From NCBI RefSeq assembly GCF_024347055.1, contig NZ_AP024896.1, positions 186,001 through 250,000 of the forward strand: DNA of 64,000 bases. Reading direction: 5' to 3'. This DNA comes from Vibrio porteresiae DSM 19223. Lineage in GTDB: Bacteria; Pseudomonadota; Gammaproteobacteria; Enterobacterales; Vibrionaceae. The notes under the pieces are model-generated. The model had not been told where the DNA came from, did not search any database, and was given only the letters and a program-made list of their open reading frames with translations. A program made the position numbers and the translations under genes. Below, in pieces: positions 1 to 9,776 of the stretch. The stretch's first letter is position 1. Each line of letters begins with the position of its first letter.

Positions 1-179
1 AGATCTACAATCGATTCTTCTGCTTGAGCATGGAAGGTGCGCGCAAATTTTTGGTTGCAGAATACCAGAGAGCCATCTAAGTGAGTCACTGCGATGCTAG
101 AAGGACATTGATTGACGATCTGCGCCACGAGCTGTGCCTGATCATGGGGAATAGGGGGGGTAAGTTCAACGTTATTCAT
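1..179 (-). CDS. PAS-domain protein, N-terminal fragment (runs off the left edge)
   Basis: An open frame starts at the ATG complementary to 177-179 and stays open to the window edge, giving about 59 residues. The stretch with IAVTHLDGSLVFCNQKFA reads like the first strands of a PAS sensor domain. Such N-termini are common on sensor kinases, diguanylate cyclases and chemoreceptors, and the output domain lies outside the window, so no function beyond sensing can be given. It is transcribed away from the chemoreceptor gene to its right. The PAS call is by eye from a short piece. Confidence 0.65.
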   Translation of the reverse strand, partial: MNNVELTPPIPHDQAQLVAQIVNQCPSSIAVTHLDGSLVFCNQKFARTFHAQAEESIVD

Positions 180-202
180 TTAGTTTTTCTATCCAATCCC
201 AT

Positions 203-224
203 ACGTTGTTTTGGTGAACAACGT
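203..224. promoter_or_regulatory. Inverted repeat upstream of the PAS gene
   Basis: Two perfect 8-bp arms, ACGTTGTT (203-210) and AACAACGT (217-224), flank a 6-bp spacer, 24 bp upstream of the PAS gene start. The position suits an operator or leader hairpin for that gene. A short T-rich run follows on the plus strand, but no plus-strand gene ends nearby, so a terminator is less likely. Confidence 0.35.
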
Positions 225-795
225 TATTTTTATAAAGCCTAATGTATCCGTACTGACGATGATGAGCTGATGGTGCTGTTGTTCACCTTTTCGCGTGACA
301 GTGCCCACTGCCGATATGACACATTGTACCTAGCTAAATTCTTTAGTCTGATCCGTTCTATGCTGTGCTCTGCGGCCCGAGTTTATTTAGGATCACACCT
401 TTTCCGTTCTTTTTATTGTTTCGGTTAAAGCAATGGCTGACGACCACGACTAGCTCCCTTTTTAATTTGGCATCCTGCCTAATGAGTAACCAGCTTAATA
501 TGAAACTTATTTATTATCTAATCATTATGATATATATCAGGAAAGACTAAACAAAGAGTGCGACATATTACATATCAAACTGTCTCTGCAAAATATTTTG
601 GATAAAAATTCTGCATTTAGAAATGTGGCTAGGAATTGTTATCACAATGCTATGCAATTCTTTGCTCTGCATTCTCTTTTTAGAGATATTTCATAAAGTA
701 ACGAATGTAATTGATTCTTGTCAACAATGTGATACTCATCCCATGATACAAATTGTCAAATTGTAACAACTGGTTTTGCCACTGAGTTTCCAACC
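225..795. other. AT-rich intergenic region, no gene seen
   Basis: Divergent gap between the PAS gene and the chemoreceptor. A 61-codon open frame at 365-550 has no ribosome binding site or family resemblance and low-complexity composition, so it is not called. The AT-rich stretch from about 480 to 790 probably carries the chemoreceptor promoter, but no clear sigma-28 site was recognised. Confidence 0.5.
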
Positions 796-2340
796 ATGAC
801 AAAGACGAACAATAAATCGTATCCAGAGAGTATTAGCTTTATCTCTACCACAGACTGTTCAAGCTATATCACTTATGCGAATAAGGAATTTTGCGATATC
901 GCTGAGTATTCAGCAGAAGAATTGCAAGGACATCCCCATAATATTGTTCGTCATCCGGACATGCCGAAAGCGGCGTTTGCTCAGTTATGGAGCTATGTTA
1001 AACGCGGTGACAGTTGGATGGGGTTAGTCAAAAACCGTTGCAAAGGCCCACGCCACTATTGGGTGTCGGCTTTTGTTACGCCAATTAAAAATGCCGCAGG
1101 CGAAGTGGTGGAGTACCAATCGGTTCGTTCTAAACCAACCGCAGAACAAATCCAGCGCGCTGAAGCACTCTACGCCAAAATGAATGCGAACAAGAAAGTC
1201 TCTTCATGGCGTTTTTCCTCACTACTGACGACACAAATTTTGGTTGCGACATCGACCGTTCTCTCTTTAGTCAGTTGTGCGGTTACTGCTCCTTGGTGGC
1301 TCTCTGCGTCAAGCGCTGTGTTGGGTATTGGTGCACTGCTTGTAAGCGTTTATTGCAAAAGTCGGATGACGCAGGTAAACAAATTGGCCAAGGCGGCTTA
1401 CGATAATCCGCTGATGGAGAGTGTTTACACGGGGCATTTTGATGATTTGTCGGCCATTGAATTAGCACTGATGATGCGTAAAGCGGAGCTACGAGCGGTT
1501 GTTGCGCGCAGTGCTGATACATCAGAACAGATCCTTGACGATGCCAATAAAGAGCTTGCGAACTTGCAAGTGGTTGAGCAAAGCTTAACCTCGCAACAAC
1601 ATGAAACGGATCAGGTGGCGACGGCCGTAGAAGAGCTCACTTATGCTATTAATGATATTGCAAATAATGCAGCCGAGAGCTCCCGTTTTACGGAAGATGC
1701 GCAGATCGAATCTCTTACTGGGTTGAAAAAAATCGACACGACTATCGAACAGATTCGGGTATTGGATAGGGAATTGGCTAACAGCCGCACCATATTAACC
1801 AGTTTGTCTGAACATACACAAAAAGTGGAAATGATTCTGGATGTGATCAATTCGATTGCAGAGCAGACCAACTTGCTTGCGTTGAACGCAGCCATTGAAG
1901 CGGCTCGAGCTGGGGAGTCTGGCCGAGGTTTTGCTGTGGTGGCGGATGAAGTGCGTCAATTGGCGGCCAAAACCGGTCACTCTACTCATGAAATTCAGAC
2001 CATGATTGCTCAACTGCATGAATTGACTAATCAAGTTGTCGACAGTATGACGCAGGGCTCTGATCTTTCGGAACTTTGTAAACAGCGCGCTGATGAAACG
2101 GGTCAAGTGATTCGCAGTATTTCAGATAAATTGGCTTTGATTACCGATAAAAGTCAGCAAACTGCGGCGGCAGTAGAGCAGCAAGCTATTGTCACTAAAG
2201 AAATTTCAGCTAATACGATGAACATCAAGTTACTGGCGGAAAAAACATCATGTGCTTCTGGTGAGTCTGTTGATCGTACTCGAGATCTGGTGGACAACTT
2301 GGAAGATCTGTCGCGTCTTATTAATCAGTTTAAAGCTTAG
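796..2340 (+). CDS. Aer-like methyl-accepting chemotaxis protein with N-terminal PAS domain
   Basis: 514 residues. Residues about 8-115 form a PAS domain of the Aer type (ISTTDCSSYITYANKEFCDI and the later NIVRHPDMPKAAF motif). In Aer this domain binds FAD and senses redox or energy state. Two close hydrophobic segments follow at about 145-187, then a cytoplasmic coiled coil. The conserved chemoreceptor hairpin tip is present (IAEQTNLLALNAAIEAARAG then GRGFAVVADEVRQLA). There is no large periplasmic domain, as in Aer. Signal would pass to CheA/CheW. The ligand is inferred from architecture only. Confidence 0.9.
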   Translation: MTKTNNKSYPESISFISTTDCSSYITYANKEFCDIAEYSAEELQGHPHNIVRHPDMPKAAFAQLWSYVKRGDSWMGLVKNRCKGPRHYWVSAFVTPIKNAAGEVVEYQSVRSKPTAEQIQRAEALYAKMNANKKVSSWRFSSLLTTQILVATSTVLSLVSCAVTAPWWLSASSAVLGIGALLVSVYCKSRMTQVNKLAKAAYDNPLMESVYTGHFDDLSAIELALMMRKAELRAVVARSADTSEQILDDANKELANLQVVEQSLTSQQHETDQVATAVEELTYAINDIANNAAESSRFTEDAQIESLTGLKKIDTTIEQIRVLDRELANSRTILTSLSEHTQKVEMILDVINSIAEQTNLLALNAAIEAARAGESGRGFAVVADEVRQLAAKTGHSTHEIQTMIAQLHELTNQVVDSMTQGSDLSELCKQRADETGQVIRSISDKLALITDKSQQTAAAVEQQAIVTKEISANTMNIKLLAEKTSCASGESVDRTRDLVDNLEDLSRLINQFKA

Positions 2341-2484
2341 CTTTCGTCATACAATCGAAGCGGTAGAACAAGCTAGCGATATAACAACATAGCAACAGAA
2401 CAATATAGAGGGGGTGCTGTAACAGGCATTCCTTTGCCTTTTCGCTACGGCTATCAGTATGAATAGGATAGCGGCACAACAGCA

Positions 2485-2835
2485 TTAGCTGTTTTTACTC
2501 TCATGCACTGTGTAGTGGTAGTTCACATCCACTTGCGAGCGGTATTGTGTTGTACCGTCTTGCTGCATAAAAGGTTCTACTTGTACTTCCATATCGCGCA
2601 GTCGTGTGCTGCCGTAAACCATATCTGGGTTGTAGATAACAAGTTTGTCTTTCAGCTTGGTGCCTGGTAGCTGTTGCAGGTCATGAATTTTCTGTAAACC
2701 AGCATCATAAGCTTCTTGTTTAGTACTGTAGACACCTGAATCGATGGTTGTTTCACCGACGTTAAGGTGAGTTTGAGCTGCGAAAGCTCCTGCGCTAACT
2801 GTCATTGCGGCTAGGATAAAAATCGTCTTCTTCAT
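2485..2835 (-). CDS. Small secreted protein, DUF3316-like
   Basis: 116 residues starting with a clear Sec signal peptide (lysines, hydrophobic core, cleavage near AFA-AQT at residue 20). The mature part has ETTIDSGVYSTKQEAYDAG and ends in a strand-rich segment (YRSQVDVNYHYTVHES). This resembles the small periplasmic DUF3316 family found in vibrios, although the assignment is from memory. No cysteines occur in the mature protein. An AGGAG-like site (GGAGATATCGC) precedes the start. The gene stands alone. Function is unknown. Confidence 0.75.
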   Translation of the reverse strand: MKKTIFILAAMTVSAGAFAAQTHLNVGETTIDSGVYSTKQEAYDAGLQKIHDLQQLPGTKLKDKLVIYNPDMVYGSTRLRDMEVQVEPFMQQDGTTQYRSQVDVNYHYTVHESKNS

Positions 2836-3066
2836 GCGATATCTCCTTCATGTATTTTTGTCGTGATGTTTCTTTTGAACACGAATTCATCCTATCAATG
2901 CCTAAGTTAGGAGTCTGTCAGGCAATGTCAGATGTTGGATAGAAAACATTTGGGATTTTTGCAATTTCACCGGTTAGTAAGGGATTTTTCAACACTGTTA
3001 GCGTTGTGTCAGGAAGCTGTCAGTGGCATTCATATGAGGTTCATTTTCAAAGGCCTTTTTATCACC

Positions 3067-3107
3067 CACTCCTCTTAGGTTAACTTGCTAACCACCGAGG
3101 AGGAGTG
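3067..3107. other. Hairpin downstream of the dehydrogenase gene
   Basis: CACTCCTC (3067-3074) pairs with GAGGAGTG (3100-3107), and GGTTA (3078-3082) pairs inside with TAACC (3089-3093). It lies just after the stop of the minus-strand dehydrogenase. No T-run follows, so it may be a factor-dependent terminator or an mRNA-end stabiliser. Confidence 0.45.
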
Positions 3108-3124
3108 AAGGGGAGTGATGACGC

Positions 3125-5983
3125 TTAAACGCGAGGTTTAGAAACTTCGTCGAGCAGATAAAAGAGTGACTGATAGGGAATGCCGCTGTGATGAGAAAGC
3201 CCGATTTCACAGGTACGGCTGTTACTAAAGCCGCGATGACAATCTGCGGGCACTTGCTCTCTTAATGTGGCTACCGCAGCAGCATTGAGCTCTGGTGTCA
3301 CAAATCCTTTATCACCCGCCCAAGCACAACAAGTGATGTGTTCAGGGATCACCACATGGCTCACACACTGCTCGGCAATCTGCCGCATCTCTTTGGCCAA
3401 GCCTAGATGCTGCGTGCTGCAGGTGATATGCAACATGATGGTTTCCTCTTTTTGTTCGATAGTGAGATAAGGCAGCAAATAGCGGGTGATAAAGCCGACT
3501 TGCTCGTAGATCTCAAGTGGCATGTGAAAGAGTTCAATACTGCGTTTGGCACAGGGGCTCATATCCATTAATACGGGATAACGTCCTTGCTCAGAGGCTT
3601 GCCATAAAATGGCTTCTAACTGGTGCGCTTTTTGTGTTGCAATCTCAGTCATGCCTTTACTGTCGTAAGGCATACCGCAACAGGTGTCATTGAGTGCGGC
3701 TGGCAAGATAACATCGTAACCTGCCTTGTTTAATACAGAGAGCACCACTTGCGTAATAGGACGTTGATCGGGATTGTCTTGCTGCTGTCCCATATTGCGA
3801 CTGGCACAAGAGGGCATGTACACCACGCGTTTTTTGCCCTCTTGATGCATGGCTTGAACTTCTTGCTCTAATGGAAAACGGTTTGCGGTTGGCAGCTCTG
3901 GAATCCATTTGGGAATGGTATCGAGAGAGACTCTTCGTATGCCGGAGGTAATCGCACCAACGGCTTTGGTGCCGATAACCGATGTAGTGAGCTGATTGGC
4001 TTTAAGACTGGCGTTAACCAATTTGGTGGTGGTCGAAAAGTGTTCTGATGTCCAGCGCGCAATCGGAGTAAAGCGGCGGTATTTGGCGGTACGCAGTTGT
4101 TTAATCAAGGCACCTGTGTTGATTTCAACAGGGCAGCGCTGGGCACATAAACCTGTAGCAGCACAGGTTTCAATGCCAAGATAATCAAACTCTTTTTCTA
4201 AGCTTTTCGCTCCTTCAGTGTCGTTTTCACGACGACGTCTTTGCAATTCACGATAGAGTACAATGCGTTGCCTTGGGGTTAGGGTTAACCCACGTGAAGG
4301 GCAGACTGCTTCGCAAAACCCACATTCGATGCAGCGGTTAACCAAAGGATCTGCGGCGGGCATCGGTTTAAGATTTTTTAGGTGAGCACTTTTATCATCG
4401 TTGATGATAACGCCTGGGTTCATGAGCCCTTCTGGGTCAAAGAGGGCTTTTATCGCTTGCATCAAACGATAGCCTTCCTGTCCCCATTCCAATTCGATAA
4501 AGGGTGCCATGTTACGACCAGTACCATGTTCTGCTTTGAGTGAACCCTGATATTTGACCGCAACCAACTCAGCGACATCCTGCATAAATGCCCCATAGCG
4601 CGCGATCTCTTTTTCATTGTCAAAGGCTTGGGTAAACACAAAATGCAGGTTACCCGCCAAAGCATGACCAAAGATAATCGCTTCACTGTAGTGGTATTTG
4701 TCAAACAGAGTTTGTAAATCGCGAACGCCTTGGGCGAGTTGTTCGATAGGGAAAGAGACATCTTCAATGATGACTGTGGTGCCCACTTCGCGCACCGCAC
4801 CGACAGCAGGAAACATACCCTTGCGAATGCCCCACAGAGTGTCGACGGTTTTGGCATCGGAAGTAAAAGGGATCGAGTGCAGCATTTGGTCTTGATTGAG
4901 TAGCGCCATGACACGTTCGCATTGTGTGACTAGTTCCTCATGCTCAGTGGCGCGACATTCCATTAGGAGAGCGGCGGCTTCCAAATCCAGCTCGGCGATA
5001 AAATCAGGCATTCCCGCTTTATCGGCAACCGAACGCATTGCCCGTCCATCCATCATCTCAATGGCTGCAATCTCCGTTTTGGCGAGCGCTGTGACGGCTT
5101 GGCTGGCTTGCTCGATATTGGCAAACACAATCAGACAGGAGGCTTTGTGGCTGTGCTCAATCACAGTGCGATAAGTCACTTCAGCGATAAAGCCTAATGT
5201 GCCTTCAGAGCCGATCATCAGATGTTTAATCACATCGATGGGATCGTGGTAATCCACCAAGGCATTCAGCGCGTAGCCTGTGGTGTTTTTTAAGCGATAT
5301 TTGTGTTTGATGAGTTGCGACAGTTCGCTATTGGCTTGAGTTTGATTGACGAGCGTGGAGAGCTGAGCAATCAGCGCTGGATGGCTTTGATAGAACTGCT
5401 CGATACTGTCAGGAGAGGCCGTATCGAGCAGAGTGCCATCGTAAAACACGATTTTCATGTTATCGATGGTTTGATAAGAGTTTTGCGCGGTGCCACAACA
5501 CATACCACTGGCGTTGTTGGCTGCAATGCCGCCGATTTTACAGGCGTTAATTGACGCAGGATCGGGCCCAATTTTACGTTGAAAAGGGGCTAGGTATTGG
5601 TTGGCATCACTGCCGATAACACCGGGCTGCAAACGGATGCGCTCACCTTTATCTAAAATCTGGTGTGAACGCCATTTGTCGCTGAGCGTAATCAATACGG
5701 AATCGGAGATTGCTTGACCCGATAAGCTAGTTCCTGCCGCACGAAAGGTATAAGGAATGGCCAATTCGCGGCATTGCTTAATGGTAAAAATGACTTGCTC
5801 TAAAGAGTCTAAGCGCAAGATAAGTTCAGGAATGAGGCGATAAAAGCTGGCATCCGTCCCGTAAGCAAGGCGGCGGGTCGCATCGGTGATGATTTGGTCG
5901 GAGTCGAGTTTGCTGCGTAAGCGTTCTAACAATAGAGGATAGCGCTTTGTTTGTGGCTGTGATGACGAAAGATCTGTTGGCAT
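3125..5983 (-). CDS. FAD-linked, Fe-S-containing D-lactate-type dehydrogenase (GlcD-GlcF fusion)
   Basis: 952 residues, matching long Dld-II/YdiJ-type enzymes. The N-terminal half is a FAD_binding_4 domain (TFRAAGTSLSGQAISD, then GPDPASINACKIGGIAANNA) and an FAD-oxidase C-terminal domain with HALAGNLHFVF and KAEHGTGRNMAPF. Next comes a double 4Fe-4S motif (CIECGFCEAVCPSRG and CAATGLCAQRCPVEINTG), then two cysteine-rich CCG domains (DTCCGMPYDSKG and HITCCAWAGDKGF). Such enzymes oxidise D-2-hydroxy acids, usually D-lactate, and pass electrons to the respiratory chain at the inner membrane. D-2-hydroxyglutarate is the main alternative substrate. A LysR gene is divergent and may control it. No lactate permease is adjacent. 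Confidence 0.85.
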   Translation of the reverse strand: MPTDLSSSQPQTKRYPLLLERLRSKLDSDQIITDATRRLAYGTDASFYRLIPELILRLDSLEQVIFTIKQCRELAIPYTFRAAGTSLSGQAISDSVLITLSDKWRSHQILDKGERIRLQPGVIGSDANQYLAPFQRKIGPDPASINACKIGGIAANNASGMCCGTAQNSYQTIDNMKIVFYDGTLLDTASPDSIEQFYQSHPALIAQLSTLVNQTQANSELSQLIKHKYRLKNTTGYALNALVDYHDPIDVIKHLMIGSEGTLGFIAEVTYRTVIEHSHKASCLIVFANIEQASQAVTALAKTEIAAIEMMDGRAMRSVADKAGMPDFIAELDLEAAALLMECRATEHEELVTQCERVMALLNQDQMLHSIPFTSDAKTVDTLWGIRKGMFPAVGAVREVGTTVIIEDVSFPIEQLAQGVRDLQTLFDKYHYSEAIIFGHALAGNLHFVFTQAFDNEKEIARYGAFMQDVAELVAVKYQGSLKAEHGTGRNMAPFIELEWGQEGYRLMQAIKALFDPEGLMNPGVIINDDKSAHLKNLKPMPAADPLVNRCIECGFCEAVCPSRGLTLTPRQRIVLYRELQRRRRENDTEGAKSLEKEFDYLGIETCAATGLCAQRCPVEINTGALIKQLRTAKYRRFTPIARWTSEHFSTTTKLVNASLKANQLTTSVIGTKAVGAITSGIRRVSLDTIPKWIPELPTANRFPLEQEVQAMHQEGKKRVVYMPSCASRNMGQQQDNPDQRPITQVVLSVLNKAGYDVILPAALNDTCCGMPYDSKGMTEIATQKAHQLEAILWQASEQGRYPVLMDMSPCAKRSIELFHMPLEIYEQVGFITRYLLPYLTIEQKEETIMLHITCSTQHLGLAKEMRQIAEQCVSHVVIPEHITCCAWAGDKGFVTPELNAAAVATLREQVPADCHRGFSNSRTCEIGLSHHSGIPYQSLFYLLDEVSKPRV

Positions 5984-6135
5984 ATGGCTTCCTAGTGCAG
6001 AGACTGCATTGTTATTATTTTGGGTTGATGGGGTTATTTTGTTATGTTCTGCAGAGTTAGGGCTTAAGGTAGATCTTTATTTTTTGTGGATATATGGAAA
6101 TAATGAAATTCATTATTTCCAAAAGTGATGAAATT

Positions 6136-7047
6136 ATGCGTGCAGATGATCTGATTTTGTTTGCCCAAGTGGTGGACTGTGGCAGTTTTAGTTTGGTAGC
6201 CGAGCAACTTAACGTGACCAATTCGGTGGTCAGTAAACGCATCTCCCGTCTTGAGCAAGATTTAGGTGTGCAGCTTTTGTATCGCACCACGCGTAAGTTA
6301 AGTTTGACCGAAGCTGGCACGATGTTACTGACTCAAGCTCGTCACATCCACGCTGCAACACAAGAGGCATTTGATTCAGTGGCCGGTATGGGAGAGCAGA
6401 TTAGCGGCACCCTTCGCTTGTCAGTACCGACTATCTCTGGCGAGTTATTGCTTGCTGAGGCCGTTGCCAAATTCTGCCGTATGCATCCACAGCTACGTGT
6501 TGATATGTCCCTCGATAACCGATTTGTAGATGTGGTCGCCGAAGGCTTTGATCTGGTTATTCGAACTGGGCAACTCAACGATTCAAGCTTGATCGCCCGG
6601 CATCTGGTTGAATCGGAATGGCTCATCTGCGTTTCCCCGAGTTATCTTGCTCAATTTGGTACCCCCAACGCTCCTGAAGAGCTGAGTCAGCATAATTGCG
6701 CCCTCTACCATCAATCTGGTGCGACCGCGGATGACTGGCATTTTCGTCGTGATGGAAAAGATTTCAGTGTCAAGGTAAGTGGGCAAATGAGGCTGGATAA
6801 TGGACAAGCGTTAAGACGAATTGCATTGAGTGGTGAAGCGATTGTGTTTTTGCCTCGTGTCTTGGTTTATGAAGATTTGCTTGCTGGCAAATTGGTTGAG
6901 TTATTCCCTGGTCAGGTACAAAAGACGCTCGGCATTTACGCGGTTTATCCTTTTACCCGTAAAGCGCCATATAAAATTCGTTGTTTAATTGAGTTTTTGC
7001 GAGAGCAGTATCAGCGCAAGCGTTCCTACTTCAACTCCCAGCGTTAA
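6136..7047 (+). CDS. LysR-family transcriptional regulator
   Basis: 303 residues from the ATG at 6136 (MRADDLILFAQVV), which gives the usual LysR length. In-frame ATGs at 6094 and 6103 would add a 14- or 11-residue tail without family likeness, and none of the starts has a strong ribosome binding site. The N-terminal winged helix-turn-helix reads FSLVAEQLNVTNSVVSKRIS. The rest is the LysR effector-binding fold of the CrgA/DmlR-like subgroup (TLRLSVPTISGELLLAEAV). It is divergent from the D-lactate-type dehydrogenase, the usual layout for a regulator and its target. The effector is not known. Confidence 0.88.
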   Translation: MRADDLILFAQVVDCGSFSLVAEQLNVTNSVVSKRISRLEQDLGVQLLYRTTRKLSLTEAGTMLLTQARHIHAATQEAFDSVAGMGEQISGTLRLSVPTISGELLLAEAVAKFCRMHPQLRVDMSLDNRFVDVVAEGFDLVIRTGQLNDSSLIARHLVESEWLICVSPSYLAQFGTPNAPEELSQHNCALYHQSGATADDWHFRRDGKDFSVKVSGQMRLDNGQALRRIALSGEAIVFLPRVLVYEDLLAGKLVELFPGQVQKTLGIYAVYPFTRKAPYKIRCLIEFLREQYQRKRSYFNSQR

Positions 7048-7157
7048 GTTCCTATTCAATGGTGATCTTAGTCACTATATGGGGCGGCTTTACCTATCCA
7101 CGAACAGAGCATAATCGCGTATATTGTCTTTATACGAATGAAGTCGGGATCAGCAAG

Positions 7158-8048
7158 TTGGGCAAAAATAAAAATACGATAGGGGCGTTGTTAGTACTGA
7201 TTGCGACGTTCACGCTCACCATCAAAGACAGTGCAGATAAGTATCTGATGTTACATCACTATCATCCGGTGCAAATTTTATGGTTTCGCTTTGCTATTCC
7301 AGCGCTTATTCTCGCTTTTACGATGCGCAAAGAGTTTGTGGTGTCAGTCAAAGTGACGCAGTGGCGCCTTCTCGCCCGTTCAGCGATGTTTTTGTTTTGT
7401 GCCTTGGTATCGGTTATCGCGCTAAAAGACATTCCACTTAACACCTACATTATGATTGCTCAGCTTGGCCCAATTGCTTACATGTTGGCTGGCATCCTGT
7501 TTTTCAAAGAGAAGTTTTCCGGATTACGGTGGGGAGCAACCCTGCTTGGCTTTTGTGGGGTGATGGTGATTTTGCAACCCTCGGGCAGTGCGGATTTTAA
7601 TTGGATGTATCTATTGCCCTTGTTGATTGTGTTTGCGGCAACGGGCTACAACTTGATCACCAAAACCATCAGCAGTGATGTGAGTTTTCTTTCGATCTTT
7701 ATCAACACGTTTTGGGTGTTGGGTTGTGTTGCCTCGGTGTTGCTGCTGGTGAATCCGAGCTGGTGGGTTACGCCACACTGGCAAGATGTGCCATACCTCT
7801 TAGCGGTTCCTATTGTGACTCTGGTTTCGCAGTTTTGCCTAATCAAAGCGATGAAACTTGCTGAAGCAAGCTATTTGGCACCTTTCTTCTATTTCCAAAT
7901 CGTCTTCGCTTGTTTGATTGGCTACTGGTGGTTTGGCGAAGTACCGACCCATGCGAGTCTTATTGGGGGAATACTGATTGTGTGTGCTGGGGCACTGCTG
8001 ATGCTAAAACGATCCCCCGCGAAGAAAACATCGACAGAGCAAGCATAA
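7158..8048 (+). CDS. EamA/DMT-family transporter
   Basis: About 296 residues with ten hydrophobic segments in two EamA halves, an inner-membrane metabolite exporter of unknown substrate. The likely start is the TTG at 7158 (LGKNKNTIGALLVLIATF), preceded by GGGAT at a suitable distance. An upstream ATG at 7059 would add a 33-residue polar tail unlike the family. Conserved landmarks are VQILWFRFAIPALIL near helix 2 and PIAYMLAGILFFKEKFSGLRW in helix 4. It follows the LysR gene on the same strand with a short gap and may be co-transcribed. Confidence 0.8.
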   Translation: MGKNKNTIGALLVLIATFTLTIKDSADKYLMLHHYHPVQILWFRFAIPALILAFTMRKEFVVSVKVTQWRLLARSAMFLFCALVSVIALKDIPLNTYIMIAQLGPIAYMLAGILFFKEKFSGLRWGATLLGFCGVMVILQPSGSADFNWMYLLPLLIVFAATGYNLITKTISSDVSFLSIFINTFWVLGCVASVLLLVNPSWWVTPHWQDVPYLLAVPIVTLVSQFCLIKAMKLAEASYLAPFFYFQIVFACLIGYWWFGEVPTHASLIGGILIVCAGALLMLKRSPAKKTSTEQA

Positions 8049-8053
8049 AAAAG

Positions 8054-8085
8054 CTCAGTCCGCTTATCGCGGACTGAGGTTTTAT
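8054..8085 (+). terminator. Rho-independent terminator
   Basis: CTCAGTCCGC (8054-8063) and GCGGACTGAG (8069-8078) form a perfect 10-bp stem with loop TTATC, followed by GTTTTATT. It ends the EamA gene. The A-run on the left side could let it serve the minus-strand ABC gene too. Confidence 0.9.
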
Positions 8086-8149
8086 TAGGCTAATGATTTG
8101 GATTGCTCAACGCCCATGTTTCTATTTTTGGGGGGGAGCTTGATTCGGT

Positions 8150-9763
8150 TTAAGCGGCATCCTCAATAGTAAAGGAGGCTGCAATTAGCTTTTTCGTATA
8201 CTCATGCTGCGGGCGGTGGAAGATATCGCTCGCGCTACCTTCTTCCATTACTTCCCCTTTTTGCATTACGAGTACTCGGTCAGACAAGGCTTTAACCACG
8301 CTTAAGTCGTGACTGATGAACAAAAATCCGATATTACGACGCTGCTGAATATCTTTAAGCAGATCAATCACCGTCAGCTGAACAGAACGGTCGAGTGCCG
8401 AGGTCGGTTCATCGAGCAAAATGAATGAAGGTTCCAGGATTAAAGCACGCGCAATCGCGATACGTTGACGCTGACCACCTGAAAACTCATGGGGGTAACG
8501 GTTAATCGCGCTAGCATCAAGACGAACTTCTTCTAGTGCCTGTTTTGCTTTCAACATCCGTTCATGTTTGCTCATTTCTGGGCGGTGAACGGTCAACCCT
8601 TCGGTAATGATCTCGCCGATGGTCATTCGTGGTGACAACGAACCGTATGGATCTTGGAACACCATTTGAATGTCTTTTTTCAGTTCCAGCTTCTGTTTAT
8701 TAGACAGCGCGCGATAATCTTGGCCTTTGAACTCAATGGTTCCTGTTGACGGTAAGAGACCAATCAAGGCTCGTCCCAGAGTGGATTTGCCGCTGCCTGA
8801 TTCGCCTACGATACCTAAGGTTTCACCTTGTTTGAGTTGTAGTGAAATTCCTTTCACCGCTTCAAAGTATTCATTGCGGCTTTCAATGAAATGAGGTTTG
8901 ACCAGAAACTTAACTCGAATCTCTTCGGCTTTCAGGAGCAGTGGCGCAGCTTCTTCGACCGGTGTTTTTTGCCCGCGAGGAATGGAGTTAATCAGCATAC
9001 GCGTGTAATCCTCTTTGGGATCACGAAACAGCTGTGCGGTTTCTCCCTCTTCGATCACATCCCCATTGCACATGACCAAGACGCGATCAGCCACGTGTTT
9101 AACGACGCCTAAATCATGGGTGATGAAGAGGATTGCCATGCCCATTTTGGCTTGAATCTCTTTAATGAGGTTGAGCACTTCGGCTTGAACCGTCACATCC
9201 AAAGCGGTGGTCGGCTCATCGGCAATCAACACATCGGGCTCATTAATCAGCGCCATGGCAATCATGATGCGCTGCAATTGACCGCCTGAAAACTCATGAG
9301 GGAATTTCTTGTAAGCGCCTTCTGGGTTAGGCAGTTTTACCAGTTCAAATAGCTCAAGTACCTTTTGCTTGGCTTGGGCACGAGTGACGGTTTGATGGCA
9401 CATCACCGCTTCTGCGACTTGAATTCCAACACGCAGGTAAGGATTGAGAGAGGTCATCGGCTCTTGGAAGATCATCCCCATGCGGTTGCCGCGTACCTTA
9501 CGCATTTCTGCTTCAGTGCGATTAAGCAGCTCTTCACCTTCGAACAGAATGCTGGCACCTTTATGTAACAGGGCATTCTTGGGTAACAGTTGCATTACCG
9601 CATTGGTGGAGACCGATTTACCACTGCCGGACTCGCCTACAATGGCTAATGTCTCGCCGATGCTTAAGTCAAAATTGACGTTACGCACCGCGTCGACAAT
9701 ACCATCGTTGGTAGTAAAGCTGACCGACAAGTTACGTACCTGTAAAAGTGGTGTCTGTGACAT
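8150..9763 (-). CDS. ABC transporter ATP-binding protein with two nucleotide-binding domains (YejF-like)
   Basis: 537 residues with two complete ABC cassettes. Cassette 1 has Walker A GESGSGKSV, signature FSGGQLQR and Walker B VLIADEPTTALD. Cassette 2 has GESGSGKST, FSGGQRQR and FILLDEPTSALD. Both carry the C-terminal oligopeptide-transporter extension (HDLGVVKHVADRVLVM, HDLSVVKALSDRVLVM). This DppD-DppF fusion layout is typical of YejF, which energises peptide import. No permease or binding-protein gene is adjacent, so the partner membrane proteins must lie elsewhere. The gene starts 13 bp after the stop of the upstream small gene and is probably co-transcribed with it. Confidence 0.88.
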   Translation of the reverse strand: MSQTPLLQVRNLSVSFTTNDGIVDAVRNVNFDLSIGETLAIVGESGSGKSVSTNAVMQLLPKNALLHKGASILFEGEELLNRTEAEMRKVRGNRMGMIFQEPMTSLNPYLRVGIQVAEAVMCHQTVTRAQAKQKVLELFELVKLPNPEGAYKKFPHEFSGGQLQRIMIAMALINEPDVLIADEPTTALDVTVQAEVLNLIKEIQAKMGMAILFITHDLGVVKHVADRVLVMCNGDVIEEGETAQLFRDPKEDYTRMLINSIPRGQKTPVEEAAPLLLKAEEIRVKFLVKPHFIESRNEYFEAVKGISLQLKQGETLGIVGESGSGKSTLGRALIGLLPSTGTIEFKGQDYRALSNKQKLELKKDIQMVFQDPYGSLSPRMTIGEIITEGLTVHRPEMSKHERMLKAKQALEEVRLDASAINRYPHEFSGGQRQRIAIARALILEPSFILLDEPTSALDRSVQLTVIDLLKDIQQRRNIGFLFISHDLSVVKALSDRVLVMQKGEVMEEGSASDIFHRPQHEYTKKLIAASFTIEDAA

Positions 9764-9776
9764 GCATACTTCCTAA

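Noticed and set aside
365..550. 61-codon plus-strand frame upstream of the chemoreceptor
   Set aside because: No ribosome binding site, no family likeness and AT-rich composition of an intergenic region.
4462..4914. 150-codon frame within the dehydrogenase gene
   Set aside because: Same-strand shadow in another frame of a clearly real FAD/Fe-S enzyme.
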